Shown here: positions 62,270 to 64,000 of the stretch, one piece after another
Layout of the letters: every line of letters begins with the position of its first letter
How positions within the stretch are numbered: position 1 is the first letter of the stretch
From: Anarhynchus alexandrinus
Taxonomy: Eukaryota; Chordata; Aves; Charadriiformes; Charadriidae
Direction of reading: 5' to 3'
Assembly (NCBI GenBank): GCA_008711295.1
Contig: VUYV01000008.1
Coordinates: forward strand, 1,431,588-1,495,587
DNA length: 64,000 nt
Notes under the pieces: generated by a model
The model's database searches: none
The model's input: the letters and a program-made list of their open reading frames with translations, nothing else
Told to the model about the DNA's origin: nothing
Made by a program: the position numbers and the translations under genes

Positions 62270-62900
62270 CTGCCATGGGCTGCCATCAGGATGATGCATC
62301 TAGGAAAGGGCAAATACAGTAGTAGAATGAATTGGGCAAGATATTTGCTGTAGTGATAACACTGTATTAATGCCATTTTTCAAGTCACTGGGGAGACACG
62401 TCTGAAATTGCATGCAAATAGTTGAAACTCTACGGGCTTCAAAGATTAATTCAAACTAGAGCGAATAGAGAGGGTCTGCGAGGAGGGTGTGGGTGACTTG
62501 TGGTACCAGAACTGAGCAAACATGACTTGTTGAGCCTGCCAAAATAAAGGCCGGGATGTGGGAAGGGAGTGGAGAAATAGTGCAGCTCACAATAAATAAA
62601 AATGCCAAGGATAAATGCCAGGGAGAATAAAAGTTTAAAATAAAAGTCATTGTTTTCATAAAGAATAAGAAATTTGGCCACAAGTAAATTCAGAAGACAG
62701 TTTTCAGATGTCAGAGTTAAATATGGTTATAACAGCCATCTGATGCAGATAGTAAGTACAAAAATAACTAAATCATTTTAGGGTGGAGTTCATGGCATTT
62801 TTGGTAAATTTATGGAAATGATTATGTGAAATGGATGTCTGAAGTCATAGGCAACTGGAATCAGCCCCATCCAGATTTTACCTATTATGTGAGTGAGTTC
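62270..62900 (+). mobile_element. Ancient L3/CR1-like LINE 3' remnant (plus orientation)
   Basis: The order of blocks matches the 3' half of L3-type ORF2. It has ATGATGCATCTAGGAAAGGG, GGGCAAGATATTTGCTGTAG, CACTGGGGAGACACGTCTGA, ATTCAAACTAGAGCGAATAG, GACTTGTTGAGCCTGCCAAA and GGATAAATGCCAGGGAGAAT. Then comes a GAAATTTGGCCACAAGTAAA-type block. All frames are broken. It is similar in age to the 53.8-55.2 kb fossil. Confidence 0.7.
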
Positions 62901-64000
62901 GAGTAGTGAATATATATGTACATCTTTACCGCGTTTCTGGTATAGGTTTACATGTTTATCTGAGAGTTAAGCCACCCTCTTACTCTATAATTAAAATTTC
63001 TATATGTTAATGTTCTCGTACTTCATTTATGATCCAAAACTTGAGGTTATTTTGGAGAGTTGCTTGTCTCCAGCTATCTGTTTTTAAAAGTATTAAATCC
63101 ACCTACAAACCTTTACGATCATTTCCTAGGAAGAAGTAAAACATGATCTAGTATTCCTTATTCCCTTGGATGAAATAAATCCCATTGATAGGTGAAGCGT
63201 GTAAAATGTTTGCCTAAACTCTGCAGCCCTTCCATATTGACTTTCTTTGATAAATATTAAAGGGCAGAGACCGCTTTTGACTTTCCTGGAAGTTGAACAA
63301 TCAGACCTGCCAACATAAGTAAGCAAATCGCCCTTATGGCCATGCGTGTAGTAAAAACAAATAAATAGGTGAATGTTCATAATGGCTGATATGCAAATTG
63401 TACGTGCCTGCAAACAGCAGCTCTTTCTGTCACTGAGCCAAAGAAGCTGTGAGCCCTTGTACGCCGCTGGATGCTTCTTAGGGGCATATTTATTCAGAGA
63501 AGATTTTTAACATGTCTGCGCATTGGAGGCTTTGGGGCATGTATTACCAAAAAATTCCGCATCTCTGAATTTTTATGGATTTTAAATATCTTTAATTTAA
63601 TTAATTTTACTCTGACTATATAAGGACGTTTAAAAAGGCAGCCAAGACCCAAAGATAACGACTTTGGTACATGTCTTAAATGAAGAACGTTTCTGGTTTA
63701 CTGTGTTACGCAATGTGCATCTTTGGTCCTACATATCTGTTAATGCATTATTGGTGTGATACAAAGGTGTGTCTGTACGCAGTGTTTCTTGGGCTTACAC
63801 ACACCAGAGAAGAAAATCCTTGGATCAGTACAGTACTATCTATTTGATAAGCTGAGCTTCTTCATAGAAACAGAAGGCAACGGTACCTGAGGAAAGTTTC
63901 AGCTTGGTTTTGTGTCCATTCATTTTTAAAAGTAATTTTTAATGTAATTTTAGCTTTTGTTTGCCTACTGACTTAAGTATTGAGTAGAAAGAACTCCTTG
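62901..64000 (+). other. Intron sequence to the window end
   Basis: AT-rich intron with no gene or recognised repeat. The intron following the Ig3 exons continues past the window. Confidence 0.65.

Noticed and set aside
1..64000. CRISPR arrays, bacterial operons, tRNA or rRNA genes
   Set aside because: No regularly spaced repeats, no cloverleaf or rRNA core sequence seen, and the whole window is vertebrate intron and exon sequence.

Overview
The window is a 64 kb stretch of an animal nuclear genome, almost certainly from a bird. It has the AT-rich, intron-dominated look of a large vertebrate gene. It carries CR1 LINE remnants of the avian type (10025-10282 and 23486-23741 are clear 3' ends) and what looks like an avian endogenous-retrovirus LTR near 18.75-19.35 kb. 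No bacterial-style gene organisation is present. Nearly all open reading frames over 60 codons are chance frames in introns or repeats.

The only functional gene I can support is on the + strand: an internal part of neogenin (NEO1), a DCC-family receptor for netrins and repulsive guidance molecules. Three consecutive coding exons are present. 20389-20664 encodes the whole second Ig-like domain. 24610-24763 and 32650-32786 together encode the third Ig domain. All three have good AG/GT splice sites, and the phases (1-1, 1-2, 2-1) join without breaking the frame. The first Ig domain must lie upstream of the window. The fourth Ig domain and everything after it must lie downstream, because I see no further exon between 32787 and 64000; that intron is at least 31.2 kb long. 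The gene's first and last exons, promoter and polyadenylation site are outside the window.

Region by region: 1-20388 is the end of the intron before the Ig2 exon. It holds a T-rich segment (about 8.5-12.1 kb) whose minus strand reads like broken protein-coding sequence, a CR1 inserted into that segment, an old LINE at about 15.36-16.46 kb and the LTR. 20665-24609 holds two CR1 fragments. 24764-32649 is mostly unique AT-rich sequence, including a block near 28.7-29.5 kb that resembles conserved non-coding DNA. 32787-64000 is one long intron with simple repeats, a GC-rich island near 40.55-40.96 kb, a pyrimidine-rich segment near 48.96-49.42 kb, an unclassified repeat-bounded segment (51.0-53.0 kb) with near-perfect 34-base inverted arms, and two old L3/CR1-like LINE fossils (53.83-55.19 and 62.27-62.90 kb).

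I found no new biological system that the sequence proves. The best candidates for follow-up are the minus-strand pseudogene-like tract and the inverted-arm element. Family names for repeats rest on recognition by eye, not on a database search.
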